From: Pseudomonadota bacterium
Lineage (GTDB): Bacteria > Pseudomonadota > Gammaproteobacteria > Xanthomonadales > Xanthomonadaceae
DNA length: 64,000 nt
Assembly: GCA_023395465.1 (NCBI GenBank)
Contig: JAEWZE010000048.1
Coordinates: 120,488 to 184,487 of the forward strand
Direction of reading: 5' to 3'
Part shown: positions 43,732 through 52,991 of the stretch, one piece after another
How the letters are laid out: every line of letters begins with the position of its first letter
Position numbering within the stretch: the stretch's first letter is position 1
Made by a program: the position numbers and the translations under genes
Notes under the pieces: model-generated
The model's input: the letters and a program-made list of their open reading frames with translations, nothing else
Databases searched by the model: none
Told to the model about the DNA's origin: nothing

Positions 43732-44253
43732 ATGCTGTTCCTCCGGCTCTTCTTCGGCGTCCTGGTGACCGGCGCGATCGCTACACTCGGCTACGCCGTC
43801 TACCTGACCTTCGAGCCGCTGAACGCCCCTCCCAAGGAGGAGCCGGAGCCGGCGCTGCTTGCTGCCAAGGTTGCGGTCAAGGAGCCCGTCGCAGTGGACA
43901 GCGAGGTTCCCGCCGGGGTCCAGGCCCCGGTCGCCCCCGCCAAGCCGGCCCTCGACAGGTTGCGCAAGTCGGTCAAGGTCGCCCGGTCCGCAGTAGGCGA
44001 GGCGAAGCGGGTAGGCACGGACATCGCCGACGCCGCGCCCGACGCCGAGGATCTGACCATCGAGAACGCCTGGCGCCAGGCCAGGCGCGCTACCGCCGCC
44101 GTCGTCGGAGAAGTGGAGCCCGTACTGGACACTGGCGCGCTGCCGACGGGCAGCCGCATACACGGCTCAGGGGCGCCGGCGCAGGGTGGGCGGGGGTACG
44201 CGCGCCCGCCGGGCGTGGATTGGTATCGCGAGGGCGGCAAGGGCGTCGAGTAA
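43732..44253 (+). CDS. Single-span membrane protein after traN
   Basis: 173 residues. N-terminal helix (about 3-24, LRLFFGVLVTGAIATLGYAVY), then a Pro/Glu/Lys-rich stretch, a basic helical segment (LDRLRKSVKVARSAVGEAKR) and a Gly-rich end. No family recognised. It starts 3 bp after the traN stop, so it belongs to the operon. Confidence 0.6.
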   Translation: MLFLRLFFGVLVTGAIATLGYAVYLTFEPLNAPPKEEPEPALLAAKVAVKEPVAVDSEVPAGVQAPVAPAKPALDRLRKSVKVARSAVGEAKRVGTDIADAAPDAEDLTIENAWRQARRATAAVVGEVEPVLDTGALPTGSRIHGSGAPAQGGRGYARPPGVDWYREGGKGVE

Positions 44254-44368
44254 TGGGCGCGGGCAGAGCCACCAGAGTGCTGGTTGTAGGTAATCGCCCT
44301 GCACCCTAAGATCATCCGCAACGGCATGCGGGCCGCTGGGCGCCGCCAACAATCGGGTATCAGGGGGA

Positions 44369-44842
44369 ATGGTGAGCTGGAAACTGACTGTCGGCCTTGC
44401 CGGCCTGCTTGCGGCTGCTTGTAGCGTCAACAGCGGCGAAAGTACCGTCTCAGGAATCGAACCGCTTCAACCCGGTTTCATGTCGGAGGAAAGCGTCGCT
44501 GAAGCCGAGCGCAAGATCGCGAGCGGAGAATATGAAGTGCCGCCGGTGGCCGTCGCCACCCGATCCTTCATGGACAAGTACGACAATGCCGTGCTGGTTC
44601 GCGGCATACTGAACTATTGCGGCAGTGAAGCCATTTCCAAGACCCTCTTGCAAAAGCTGGTCGGCGCAGCAGTGCGCCACGACAGCACGCACGCCTTCAC
44701 GATTATCCAGGCAGTTGACATGCGCGCGACGGGCGTCAGCATCGGTTTGGACATGGCAGAACTGTCACCCGAGCAGAAAGAGGAGACGTGTTCCACGCAG
44801 CTGACGCTGGTCGAGTACGCTATGGAAGCGTTTGACGAGTAG
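44369..44842 (+). CDS. Putative lipoprotein
   Basis: 157 residues from ATG 44369 (GGGGG next to it; the following GTG is an alternative). The signal ends in lipobox AAAC (Cys18). The mature part is acidic and helical with two further Cys. No family recognised. Lipoproteins next to traN/traG-type genes are sometimes entry-exclusion factors, so this is a candidate, by position only. Confidence 0.6.
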   Translation: MVSWKLTVGLAGLLAAACSVNSGESTVSGIEPLQPGFMSEESVAEAERKIASGEYEVPPVAVATRSFMDKYDNAVLVRGILNYCGSEAISKTLLQKLVGAAVRHDSTHAFTIIQAVDMRATGVSIGLDMAELSPEQKEETCSTQLTLVEYAMEAFDE

Positions 44843-44950
44843 GGTCTCGCGACGGCCGTCTCCACGGGGTTATTCGGTATCGCGAGGGCCGCAACTTTCG
44901 GCAGCGCCGCGGCGCTTCAGCATGTCGGCAGACCCGAATGCGAAGCCGCC

Positions 44951-45844
44951 ATGTTCACCGACGCCGAGAACAGCAACCCCAGTCCCGAGACCACCGACGC
45001 CGCCCCACAGGTCGACGCGAGGATCGCGCCCACGCCCGAAGTCATCGAGCTGGATGCGATCTTCTGCGCGGAGTTGGCGCTGATCGAGCAGACTGCCAAG
45101 GCCTATTCGAGCCTAGGCAGGCGGCTGCATGCGCTGCCCTGCATGGAATATGAGCGGTTTACGGTCGACGCCGAACTGGATCGCGAGCTGCTGACCCGCT
45201 ATATCGCTCGGACCAAGGCGCTCGCGGTGCATCACCTGTCCTGCAGCACCGCGCCTTTCGACCCGTCCACCCATGACCTGTTCGAGGACGAATGGGAGGT
45301 GTGGCGCAGCTGCTACTGCCAGCGCGATACCAAGGTGACGCTGCGCGAGGCGGCGATGAGCTTCCGACCGTTGAAGGCCTGGGAGCGCATCGTCGCCCAG
45401 TTCGACCCTGTGGCGCTCGAGAGGGCCGGCGCCAGGTTAGATGCCCGAACGATCGCTGGCAGTTTCGGCATTCTGCGGGACTACGGACGGCAGAACGCGC
45501 AGATGAAGATCGTGCGCGGGCGCGTTGAAATCCCCATCCGCGTTTACGTTGAGAAGAACTACCGGGGCGTTGCCCACATGCGGGGTGACTCACTGCACGA
45601 ACTGGGCAAGGCTATCGCGGCCACCCTCGCACGCGCTGAACTGAGCCCGGCGATCGGACACGGGCTGATCAGCCTCGGCCGCCAGCTTTGTCACGCCCCG
45701 GTGGTCAGCCGCCAGCGCGTGGATCTTGGCGACGGCGCCGACATCGTGCAGGGCTACGAGCACTTCAAGCTCTACCTGCCCACTGGGGTTGCCGAAGCGC
45801 TGAACATAGCCATTGCCGAGCACCGCGATGCGTGGGACTACTAG
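44951..45844 (+). CDS. Unknown soluble protein
   Basis: 297 residues. Coiled N-terminal half (ELDAIFCAELALIEQTAKAYSSL...), Trp/Cys-containing middle (FEDEWEVWRSCYCQ), then VEIPIRVYVEKNYRG and a helical end FKLYLPTGVAEALNIAIAEH. I see a faint likeness to DUF4942-type plasmid proteins in the end motif, not enough to assign. AACTTTC motif in the leader. Confidence 0.6.
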   Translation: MFTDAENSNPSPETTDAAPQVDARIAPTPEVIELDAIFCAELALIEQTAKAYSSLGRRLHALPCMEYERFTVDAELDRELLTRYIARTKALAVHHLSCSTAPFDPSTHDLFEDEWEVWRSCYCQRDTKVTLREAAMSFRPLKAWERIVAQFDPVALERAGARLDARTIAGSFGILRDYGRQNAQMKIVRGRVEIPIRVYVEKNYRGVAHMRGDSLHELGKAIAATLARAELSPAIGHGLISLGRQLCHAPVVSRQRVDLGDGADIVQGYEHFKLYLPTGVAEALNIAIAEHRDAWDY

Positions 45845-45986
45845 GAGGCCAGACGTGCTTCATTTGCAACCGCCCCCAACAGGCCGCCAAACAATGTGGA
45901 AGTCAGGTAGCATCTCGGAGTAGGGAACAGCCAGTCGGAAACAGCTCCGGATTTGCCGATGCACTCCGGGCCGTACAGGGGATCAA

Positions 45987-46514
45987 GTGAAGACCATTCG
46001 TTTCATGCGCAGCACAGCGCTCCTCGTTCTCATTCTAGGATTCTCGTTTGCGGCCGTTTCTCCGGTGATTGCATGGGGCTGGCTGCGCGCGCCGCCAGAG
46101 CCTCAGTTCGTTGAGAGCGGTGCCTTTGGCGAGTCGGTCTCACGCTATGTGGCAACACGAGATTGGGAGCGTGAGGTTGAGATGCTCCCATTTGACCGGA
46201 CGAAGTTGGCCACCAAGCTTGCGCTCTACGGGGGAAGTGTTGGACTCATTGGGTTGGTGTTATTCATCATCTTTCAGATGGAGTTGGATCAACGGGCCAG
46301 GGCCTCGCGGCCGCCAGCGCCGCGCAAGACTGTTGTCGCTCCACCACCACGTCCAAAGCCAAACGCCAAAGTTCCGCTCCGTGACGCCGTCACGCAGGCC
46401 GGCCGCGCGTGGGGGCACCTGGAGAACCGCACAAAACGGATCGCAAATGCGTTTGCCGAGGGGCGCAAGAGCACCGTCGAGCCCCGAGATGGCGCGGGAG
46501 GCGGCAATGGCTGA
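45987..46514 (+). CDS. Two-span membrane protein with basic tail
   Basis: 175 residues, GTG start with AGGGGAT upstream. Helices at about 9-32 and 78-96, a periplasmic loop between, and a Pro/Arg/Lys-rich cytoplasmic tail. No family recognised. The region is slightly lower in GC than its neighbours. Confidence 0.55.
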   Translation: MKTIRFMRSTALLVLILGFSFAAVSPVIAWGWLRAPPEPQFVESGAFGESVSRYVATRDWEREVEMLPFDRTKLATKLALYGGSVGLIGLVLFIIFQMELDQRARASRPPAPRKTVVAPPPRPKPNAKVPLRDAVTQAGRAWGHLENRTKRIANAFAEGRKSTVEPRDGAGGGNG

Positions 46515-46589
46515 GAGGTCATATCGACCAGCAGAAGGCGTTGTATTCGTCGGTGCCGCGATCGCAGGCAAGAAGAACGGGGGTGTGGC

Positions 46590-47144
46590 ATGAAGTGTCC
46601 GAATTGCGACCTGATCAATGCCGACTTCGTACAGCGTTGCGATTGCGGATACACCTGGGCTGAGGGTGGTGACACGAACCCGGCCCAAAGATCCTCTTTT
46701 GCGGCCAAGCTCGGCATCTGGGTGCTCATCGTTCCCTTGGTGCTCGCTGTCGGTGCATTGGGGTCGAAAGCGGGGAAGTCTGTACTAAAGGGGGCGTCTG
46801 GTGCCGAGGATTTCAGTATCGAGGAGGTGCTTCAGGTCACAGCGCGACAGCTGAATGAGGGAAACCCCATGACTGTCGACCCCCACTCCAGAGTGGAAAA
46901 AGTTGTAGCTGGCCCGGGTCTACGCTTCACATACCTCTACACCCTCACCGATGTCGATGCGAAGACGGCCGATGCCGTGGATCTGCGCAAGGGCCTTGAG
47001 CCAATGGTACGACGCGTCGTTTGCTCGAATGACATGCGCTATTTTCGCGAGAATGGCGTAACGGTGTCTTACGAATTTTCTGATGCCGTGGGCAGGCCTT
47101 TGCTAGGCATTTCAATGCACCCGTCGCAGTGCGACCCTCAGTGA
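46590..47144 (+). CDS. Zinc-ribbon membrane protein
   Basis: 184 residues. N-terminal zinc ribbon MKCPNCDLINADFVQRCDCGYTW (Cys3, Cys6, Cys17, Cys19), one membrane helix (about 38-58), then a periplasmic domain with one Cys pair. Zinc ribbon plus single helix is a frequent small-protein layout; the specific role is unknown. Likely co-transcribed with the 45987 gene. Confidence 0.6.
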   Translation: MKCPNCDLINADFVQRCDCGYTWAEGGDTNPAQRSSFAAKLGIWVLIVPLVLAVGALGSKAGKSVLKGASGAEDFSIEEVLQVTARQLNEGNPMTVDPHSRVEKVVAGPGLRFTYLYTLTDVDAKTADAVDLRKGLEPMVRRVVCSNDMRYFRENGVTVSYEFSDAVGRPLLGISMHPSQCDPQ

Positions 47145-47258
47145 TAATCGCTCTCGGAGCGAGCGTGATCGCCCACGTCATTGGTCGGACTGTTCCGTGC
47201 GCTAAGTTTTGACGGATGCTCTCATCGGCAAAGTGGGGTACTCGATCAGGAGCACCTC

Positions 47259-50200
47259 ATGCCCGCAGATTGGTACGCACCGATGCGCGCGGTACGCAGC
47301 CTCGGCAGCCAGGCAAAGCGCCCCGGCAGCCTCGCAGGCCTGCACCAAGCCCGCCAGGAACACCTCTCGCAGTTCTTCACCGGCGACGACCTCGCGCAGC
47401 TGGTCTGGCGCATCGCCGTGGAAGGGCCGTCGCAGGGGCTCGACCGGCGCATCAGCGTGTTGGACAACTCGGTTGGCGCAGGCCGCTTGCTCCAGTTCGC
47501 GGACCCGGTCCGGCACATGGTCGCCGGCGTCGACATCCACGAGCCGACCATCGCTGCCCTGATGGACGCGGCCGACGCCGCCGACCTCGAGGCTGATTTC
47601 GTCGCGCTGGGCATGGAAGCCGTGGAGCCCAAGGGCTTCGACGTGGCGGTGGCCAATCCGCCCTTCAGCCTTCGCCTCGATTCGCCGACCCTGACGCCCT
47701 ACAGCTGCACGACCTGGGGCGCCTTCGGTGCGAACACCGCGGCGGTCAGCCACGCCTACGCGGTGCACCAGGCGCTAGGCGCGGCCGATGTCGTGGCAGC
47801 CATCCTCCCGGCAAGCTACGCCGCCGAGACGTTCGCCAATCCAACGCCCGAGATGGACGGGCGCCTGCGCGCCCTGGTTGAGCTGCCGCGGGGTTGCTTC
47901 GCCCGCGAGGGCACCGACGTCCGAGTGAGCCTGCTGGTGTTCGGCCCGGACATGGACCGTGCCCCGACTCCCCAGCGGATCCAGCTGGACGACCTCGGCC
48001 GGGTGCCCCTGATCCCCGGCCTGCACCTGACGCAGCGCCACCGCAGCCCGCGCCCGTTGTCGGGCGCAACGGTTGAGGCGGCGCGCCCTTCGATCACCGG
48101 CGAGGTGACCGGCGATCCCCATGTCCGCATCGTCCACAACGGGCGGCATGTGTCTCTCAAGGCCGGATGCGCCTTCATGCGCGCGAAGGTGCTGAACCGG
48201 GTGCTGCGCGAGCCGGTCATGCCGATGGAAGGGCATCGCTACCCCAAGGGTGTGCGCTTCACGGGCCAGGGGCGCCTGGACGTCGAACTGTGGCTGCTGC
48301 AGCCCGATCCGATGGCCTGCCTCGCGTGGCTCGAGGAGGCCGTGCGGGCGTGCGGGGGCATCCCCGCGGTGGACGACGGCCTGCGTGGCTACCTGCGACG
48401 CCGCATCCGGCAACACGCCGTCGCCAGCACCCCGTACGGTCACTGGGTCGCAGGGCAGGGCCAGTCTGCGGGAGGCAAGGCCACAGTGACGCGCAAGCGC
48501 CTGCTGGACCCCACGAAGTGGGGATCGGCGCTACTGCAGGTGGGCGACCAGGTCGAGGTTGAGCTGCGCCCTGACGGCGACTACAGCATCCGCGTCGGCG
48601 ACGAGCAGGTCACGTTGCGCCCGGACGCGATCAATGCAGACTTCGACCTGCCCGCCGCCAGCGTCAACGGTTGGCGAGAGGCGCACCCGACGCGCGAGGC
48701 GAGGTTCCCCGCCCTGGTCCAGGCCATCCGCGCGCACCTCGACGCCTGCGGCGCGTCCAAGGTGATCAGCTGGGATTACCAGATCGAAGATGCGGCAGAG
48801 CTCCTTCTCGGCCGCCACGGATTCTCGGCATGGCGGATGGGATGCGGAAAGGGCAGGCTGGGAATCGCGCTCGCTCTGGCCGGGGGCAAGCACAACGCCA
48901 TCGTGGTCGAGGCGCGCCTAATTGACGAGTTGGTGCAGCAGCTCAGGGAGTCCGGCGTGGACCCCGGACTGTGGCAGGTCATCACGCGGCCAGAGCACTG
49001 CTCCAGCCTGCGCAAGATCAACATCGTCTCGTACTCGCGCCTGCGCCAGCCGGTGGCAGTCCGTGACGGCGCGGCCGGTCGCTACTTCAGCCGCCGCACC
49101 TACGCTCACCTGCTGAGGCGCCGCTTCAGCCTGTGCTGTGCTGACGAGGCCCAGTGCCTGCGCAACTCGGACACTGACCAGTCCCGGGCGCTCGCGATGC
49201 TCTCGCCGCGTCGGCGGTTTGGAATGAGCGGAACCCCAATGGCGAACATGGTGCAGTCCTTGCTTCCCCCGTTGGCGTGGGCCTTCGGCGACGGAACCGC
49301 GCTCCAGCCCTTCGGCAGGCATCGGGCTTTCCTGGAAGCCCGCCTGTGGACCAGCATGGACGGAGCCCGCCGCGGCGTCGATGAGTTCAGCGACCGGCAT
49401 CTGGTACTCGAGTGGGTCACCCGCAGCTTTGAAGACGGGCTGCTGGTTGGCGCCAAGCGCCAGGTGCCGCGCATCGCCAAGGTCGGATTGCTGCGCGAAT
49501 GGGCGGCGCCCCTGCTCAAGCGCCGCCACGAACTGGAGCCGAAGGTAGCTGCCCACTTCTCCACGCCAACGCCCAAGATCACGCATACCGAGCTTGCGTG
49601 GGATCGTGGCCACCTGGCGCATTACCTCACCGTTGCCGACGAATTCGTGGACTGGTATCGCGCCGCCATGGAGAAGGCGAACGGGCGCGGCCAGAATCTC
49701 AATCTCGTCGCGCTGCTGGCGCGCATCGGCGCCGTGGAGAAGGCTTGCAACATCCCGCAGTTCGTTAGCCAGTCGAAAGTGGCGGTCCCGGTGTACGGCC
49801 GGCTCACATCGAAGCAGCGCCATGTGCTTCGGCGGCTGGAGGAATGGACCGGGCAGGGGCACAAGTCCATCTGCTACGCAGACTCGCCCACCGCGGTGAA
49901 TCTGTACGTGCGCGAGTTGCATGCAAGCGGCATCGAAGCTGTCCCGTTTCATGGCCAGCTGCCAATCGTGCGCCGGACGAAGGACCTGAACCGGCGATTC
50001 CGGTGGGGTGATGCGCCCGTGCTTGTGGCGAGCAAGGAGTGCGCGGAAAACGGCCTTAACCTCTGGCAGGCCTCGCGTGGCATCTTTGCTGCTCGCGACT
50101 GGAGCCACACGACAGAGGAGCAACTGATGCGCCGGCTTCTGCGGCCGCAGCAGACACAGCTGGTCGAGTTCGAGTTCGTCAACCTGCAGGGCTCGATCGA

Positions 50201-50402
50201 CTGCTACCAGAACCAAATGACGCAACTGAAGGGCGAGAGCGCGGAGGCGGCGCTGGATTTCCTGGAGCCTGCGTCGAACGACGAAGAGTTCGTGCATCTT
50301 GACCGGATCCTGGCGGCCTTCGTAGACGACATGGCCAAGCGCTTCGGCTACGAGGGGCACGATTTCCGCAAGCTGCTGCGCGATGGAAAGCTGGCAGCAT
50401 GA
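47259..50402 (+). CDS. DNA adenine methyltransferase-SF2 helicase fusion (DarB-like)
   Basis: 1047 residues from ATG 47259 (CAGGAG upstream). N-terminal N6-adenine methylase: SAM motif LDNSVGAGRL (69-78) and NPPF at 133-136. C-terminal Snf2/SF2 helicase: motif I MGCGKGRLG near residue 527 (Thr/Ser after GK replaced by Gly), motif II ADEAQ near 628, motif III MSGTP, motif VI LMRRLLRPQQT. Methylase-helicase fusions in phage P1 (DarB) protect incoming DNA from host restriction; an anti-restriction role on a conjugative element would fit. The odd motif I could weaken ATP hydrolysis. Confidence 0.85.
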   Translation: MPADWYAPMRAVRSLGSQAKRPGSLAGLHQARQEHLSQFFTGDDLAQLVWRIAVEGPSQGLDRRISVLDNSVGAGRLLQFADPVRHMVAGVDIHEPTIAALMDAADAADLEADFVALGMEAVEPKGFDVAVANPPFSLRLDSPTLTPYSCTTWGAFGANTAAVSHAYAVHQALGAADVVAAILPASYAAETFANPTPEMDGRLRALVELPRGCFAREGTDVRVSLLVFGPDMDRAPTPQRIQLDDLGRVPLIPGLHLTQRHRSPRPLSGATVEAARPSITGEVTGDPHVRIVHNGRHVSLKAGCAFMRAKVLNRVLREPVMPMEGHRYPKGVRFTGQGRLDVELWLLQPDPMACLAWLEEAVRACGGIPAVDDGLRGYLRRRIRQHAVASTPYGHWVAGQGQSAGGKATVTRKRLLDPTKWGSALLQVGDQVEVELRPDGDYSIRVGDEQVTLRPDAINADFDLPAASVNGWREAHPTREARFPALVQAIRAHLDACGASKVISWDYQIEDAAELLLGRHGFSAWRMGCGKGRLGIALALAGGKHNAIVVEARLIDELVQQLRESGVDPGLWQVITRPEHCSSLRKINIVSYSRLRQPVAVRDGAAGRYFSRRTYAHLLRRRFSLCCADEAQCLRNSDTDQSRALAMLSPRRRFGMSGTPMANMVQSLLPPLAWAFGDGTALQPFGRHRAFLEARLWTSMDGARRGVDEFSDRHLVLEWVTRSFEDGLLVGAKRQVPRIAKVGLLREWAAPLLKRRHELEPKVAAHFSTPTPKITHTELAWDRGHLAHYLTVADEFVDWYRAAMEKANGRGQNLNLVALLARIGAVEKACNIPQFVSQSKVAVPVYGRLTSKQRHVLRRLEEWTGQGHKSICYADSPTAVNLYVRELHASGIEAVPFHGQLPIVRRTKDLNRRFRWGDAPVLVASKECAENGLNLWQASRGIFAARDWSHTTEEQLMRRLLRPQQTQLVEFEFVNLQGSIDCYQNQMTQLKGESAEAALDFLEPASNDEEFVHLDRILAAFVDDMAKRFGYEGHDFRKLLRDGKLAA

Positions 50403-50443
50403 GGGCAACTTTCCGCCCCGGCGCGGCCGGATAGGGTAGCTTC

Positions 50444-50704
50444 ATGAGCAAGCACAAGACCATCGGCGTGAGCCTCGGCGACGGCCACGCAACCCTGCAG
50501 ATCCGCGGAAGCCGGCATGTGCGCACCGCGCGCATCTTGGGCCGCGAAGTGGACGGTGAGGGTGTCGAGCGCGTTTGGCTCGATCGAACCGTCCTGGCTC
50601 TACACGAGTTCGACCAGCTCAAGGACGGCTGGATCGGCACAGGCGCCATATCCACGGTGCTCGAGCGTCCGAGCGCCGCGGCGGTCGATGTCAGCTTTCC
50701 CTGA
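50444..50704 (+). CDS. Small unknown protein
   Basis: 86 residues, basic first half (MSKHKTIGVSLGDGHATLQI) and a beta-rich middle (RVWLDRTVLALHEF). ATG 50444 with TAGGG upstream; AACTTTC motif in the leader. No family recognised. Confidence 0.5.
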   Translation: MSKHKTIGVSLGDGHATLQIRGSRHVRTARILGREVDGEGVERVWLDRTVLALHEFDQLKDGWIGTGAISTVLERPSAAAVDVSFP

Positions 50705-50788
50705 CAGACGCCGAGGGACCAGTCCGATTGCGCCTTGCCCTGCGGGGGCATATGGTCGCGGCAGGGCATCCAGCCCGAGGAGTCTGTG

Positions 50789-51118
50789 ATGGCTGCGAAG
50801 TACGTGCTTAGTCGGTCCGGTAGCCAGTACCGCTTTGTGTTGAAGGCCGGCAATGGCGAAACGATTCTGACCAGTGAGCGATACACTCAAAAAGCCGGCG
50901 CCGAGAACGGAATCGCGTCGGTCAAGGCGAACGCTGCGAACGATGCGCGCTACGTGCGCAAGAGTGCGAGCGACGGCAGTCCGATGTTTAACCTGAGGAG
51001 CGGGAACAACGAAGTCATCGGCACGAGCGAGACGTACTCTTCTGAGGCCGCAAGGGAGGCTGGAATTGCTTCCGTCAAGGCCAACGGTCCAAGCGCTCCC
51101 ACCGAAGACGTGACTTAG
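50789..51118 (+). CDS. YegP family (tandem DUF1508) protein
   Basis: 109 residues from ATG 50789 (GAGGAGTC upstream). Two DUF1508 repeats: QYRFVLKAGNGETILTSERY then GIASVKANAA, and MFNLRSGNNEVIGTSETY then GIASVKANGP. YegP-type proteins are small, widespread and of unknown function. Both repeats are intact. Confidence 0.88.
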   Translation: MAAKYVLSRSGSQYRFVLKAGNGETILTSERYTQKAGAENGIASVKANAANDARYVRKSASDGSPMFNLRSGNNEVIGTSETYSSEAAREAGIASVKANGPSAPTEDVT

Positions 51119-51135
51119 TCGCACAACCCCAAATG

Positions 51136-51162
51136 AAAAACGCCCCCGCAAGTGCGGGGGCG
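51136..51162 (-). terminator. Intrinsic terminator for the minus-strand microprotein cluster
   Basis: Stem CGCCCCCGC (51141-51149) / GCGGGGGCG (51154-51162); on the minus strand it is followed by five T. It lies 13 bp past the stop of the 42-residue gene, and can also mark the end of the convergent YegP gene. Confidence 0.75.
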
Positions 51163-51174
51163 CGGTGCTGGGCG

Positions 51175-51303
51175 TCAAACCACCCTGCGGAACACTCGAA
51201 GGGCAAGCAGGATCACTGCATGCCCCAGAACCATCATGGGCTCGAACAGGTCACGAACGGAACCGCTGTCCGTGGTGGTCGATACCGCGCTGCTGGCATT
51301 CAT
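51175..51303 (-). CDS. 42-residue microprotein, paralogue of the one at 52106
   Basis: Starts ATG at 51303 after GGAGAGAGCAG and ends TGA at 51175. Contains SVRDLFEPMMVLGHAVILLAL: a short charged motif and then a hydrophobic helix. The motif RDL-x-EP-x-MVL recurs in the 39-residue gene at 52106 on the same strand. A membrane or partner-binding microprotein; function unknown. A terminator follows. Confidence 0.55.
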   Translation of the reverse strand: MNASSAVSTTTDSGSVRDLFEPMMVLGHAVILLALRVFRRVV

Positions 51304-51345
51304 CTGCTCTCTCCTCACAGCCGGCATGCCGGCCATCGGTGGTGG

Positions 51346-51684
51346 TTATGCCCCGTTCCCGGGGCCTTGACGCTGGATCCATCGCCGCAGCACCGGTACC
51401 CACGGCAAGACCACATTGGTCAGCCACAGACAGTCGACCAACAAGCACACGAAACCGACTGCGTTGAGGACCAAGGCGGTCGGCTTGAGCGACGGATCGC
51501 CGTCCATCAGCCGTCCGGCGACCCAGTGGGTGATCGCGGCCGTCACGAGCAAGGTGACGAACATGGCCATCGTCTTGAGATGGCGCACCAGGAACACCGC
51601 GAACTCATTCACCTCGGCGCCCATGAGGTGCAAGGTGTCGTTGGTGAGGAAACGCCATCGGCGCTCCTTATCACGCTTCTTCAT
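51346..51684 (-). CDS. Two-span membrane protein
   Basis: 112 residues from ATG 51684, chosen because GAAAGGAG precedes it; the frame upstream is open to 52059 but is Arg/Pro-rich and lacks coding character. Charged head (MKKRDKERRWRF), helices at about 42-60 and 75-97. No family recognised. Flanked by the two microprotein genes on the same strand. Confidence 0.6.
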   Translation of the reverse strand: MKKRDKERRWRFLTNDTLHLMGAEVNEFAVFLVRHLKTMAMFVTLLVTAAITHWVAGRLMDGDPSLKPTALVLNAVGFVCLLVDCLWLTNVVLPWVPVLRRWIQRQGPGNGA

Positions 51685-52105
51685 ACCGCTTCTCCTTTCA
51701 GTTGCGGAAGGAGCACGCGGAATCCCGGCAGGGGCGCATGCCCCCTCGGGGTTCTCGGGAAGTGCCGAGTCACTTGCTCTTGCGAGCGAAACCCCAGCCG
51801 CCCGGATCGGCTCGGGTATCGCGCGCCGCAAAGTGATGTGGAAGTAGTCGACGAACGGGTGGTGCGTGGCTGCGTCGGTCGGCCACGTGAGAAAGGTAGC
51901 AGCCCCCGGTGCTGGCCAGCACACCGAAACCGCCCCCGCCGGCGGCCAGGTTGGACGCCAGAAACGGCTGGCGCCTGCGGGGTGGATGTACTGACTGACG
52001 CGTCGGCAGGGGAGACAGTGCTTCCCGCTCCTATGGCCCGAGCGCCCTGAGTCGGCCAAAGCCAGCAGTGGCGTCGACGTACAGCGAACGCTCCAGCGTA
52101 ACGGA
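51685..52105. other. 420-bp gap within the minus-strand microprotein cluster
   Basis: No convincing gene on either strand. On the minus strand the frame runs on from 51684 without a good start. Short inverted repeats (e.g. GGTGCTGGCCAGCACC at 51908-51923, a 16-bp perfect palindrome) suggest a regulatory site. Confidence 0.5.
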
Positions 52106-52225
52106 CTACCTTGAGAGCGGTGCCGCTGCCTTGCGCAGCAGGAGGCCGATCGCGTCGGTCAGCACCATCAGCGGCTCGCACAGGTCGCGGAAAGCAGTGC
52201 TCCAGCTCTGATTGTCGAGGCGCAT
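52106..52225 (-). CDS. 39-residue microprotein, paralogue of the one at 51175
   Basis: Starts ATG at 52225 after GGAGATCCCC and ends TAG at 52106. Contains STAFRDLCEPLMVLTDAIGLL, matching the RDL-x-EP-x-MVL motif of the 42-residue gene, with a hydrophobic C-terminal half. The shared motif and good SD support coding. Confidence 0.55.
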   Translation of the reverse strand: MRLDNQSWSTAFRDLCEPLMVLTDAIGLLLRKAAAPLSR

Positions 52226-52304
52226 GGGGATCTCCTGGCAGGTCGCGAAGGCGCGCGTATTCCAAGCTCTAGCCTACCACCGTACCTCACCCGTCCGGCG
52301 CGAA

Positions 52305-52808
52305 TCAGCCTTGGCGCGGCACCAGGTGTTCGGCCATCAACAGCACCTCCTTGAGGTGGGCATCGATGCCGTGCAGCGCGTACTGCTCGAGGATCGCTCC
52401 GAGCTGGGCGGCATGCTCAGGGGGCAAGTCGCGCCGGCACGCTGCCACCGCGGTGGCGAACGGGGCCGTTTCGTCAACCAAGGCACGCAATAGATTGCGC
52501 AGGGCCCTCGCGACAGGAGTGCCGGGCTGCTCCTGGATGGTCATCAGCGCCCGCTGCAAGGCCGTCTCGTCGCGCGAACGGTTGTGCCGGACGCGGGGCA
52601 ATGCCAGCGCCGCGTTGACCAGGGGTCCCAGGGCCTGCTGCGCAGTCGAGTCGTACTCGCAGAGCAGGTCGAATGTCTCGCGCAGGCGGTCGGCGCGCAG
52701 GTCTTCCGCGGTCATCCCGTGCCGGACCATGGACATAACCGAATCCCGCAACGCTTCGCGCAGGAGCGCTACCGTCGGGTCGAATTCATGGTCGGGAATC
52801 GGGGACAT
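52305..52808 (-). CDS. Unknown all-helical protein
   Basis: 167 residues from ATG 52808; the open frame upstream to 53264 lies antisense to the 52992 gene and is a shadow. Leu/Arg/Glu-rich helices throughout (LREALRDSVMSMVRHGMTAEDL), no membrane span. No family recognised. First gene of the minus-strand run with the microproteins. Confidence 0.6.
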   Translation of the reverse strand: MSPIPDHEFDPTVALLREALRDSVMSMVRHGMTAEDLRADRLRETFDLLCEYDSTAQQALGPLVNAALALPRVRHNRSRDETALQRALMTIQEQPGTPVARALRNLLRALVDETAPFATAVAACRRDLPPEHAAQLGAILEQYALHGIDAHLKEVLLMAEHLVPRQG

Positions 52809-52991
52809 TGGGAAGGCGGGCGCACGCGCGTAGACAGGACAGGATGCCCGAGCCGCCCTCCGCGCGCCACTGGGAATCACGAGTCCGGACGATAGGCGGT
52901 TTTCGGCGCTCCAGCGGTTCTTTCGTGCCGTTACCGCCCACGGGCCGACGCCTCGGCCCGCCTGCCAGTATGATGGCCCCGGGGGGTACGC

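Noticed and set aside
51685..52059. N-terminal extension of the 51346 membrane protein
   Set aside because: A strong SD sits directly before ATG 51684 and the upstream frame is Arg/Pro-rich with no coding character.
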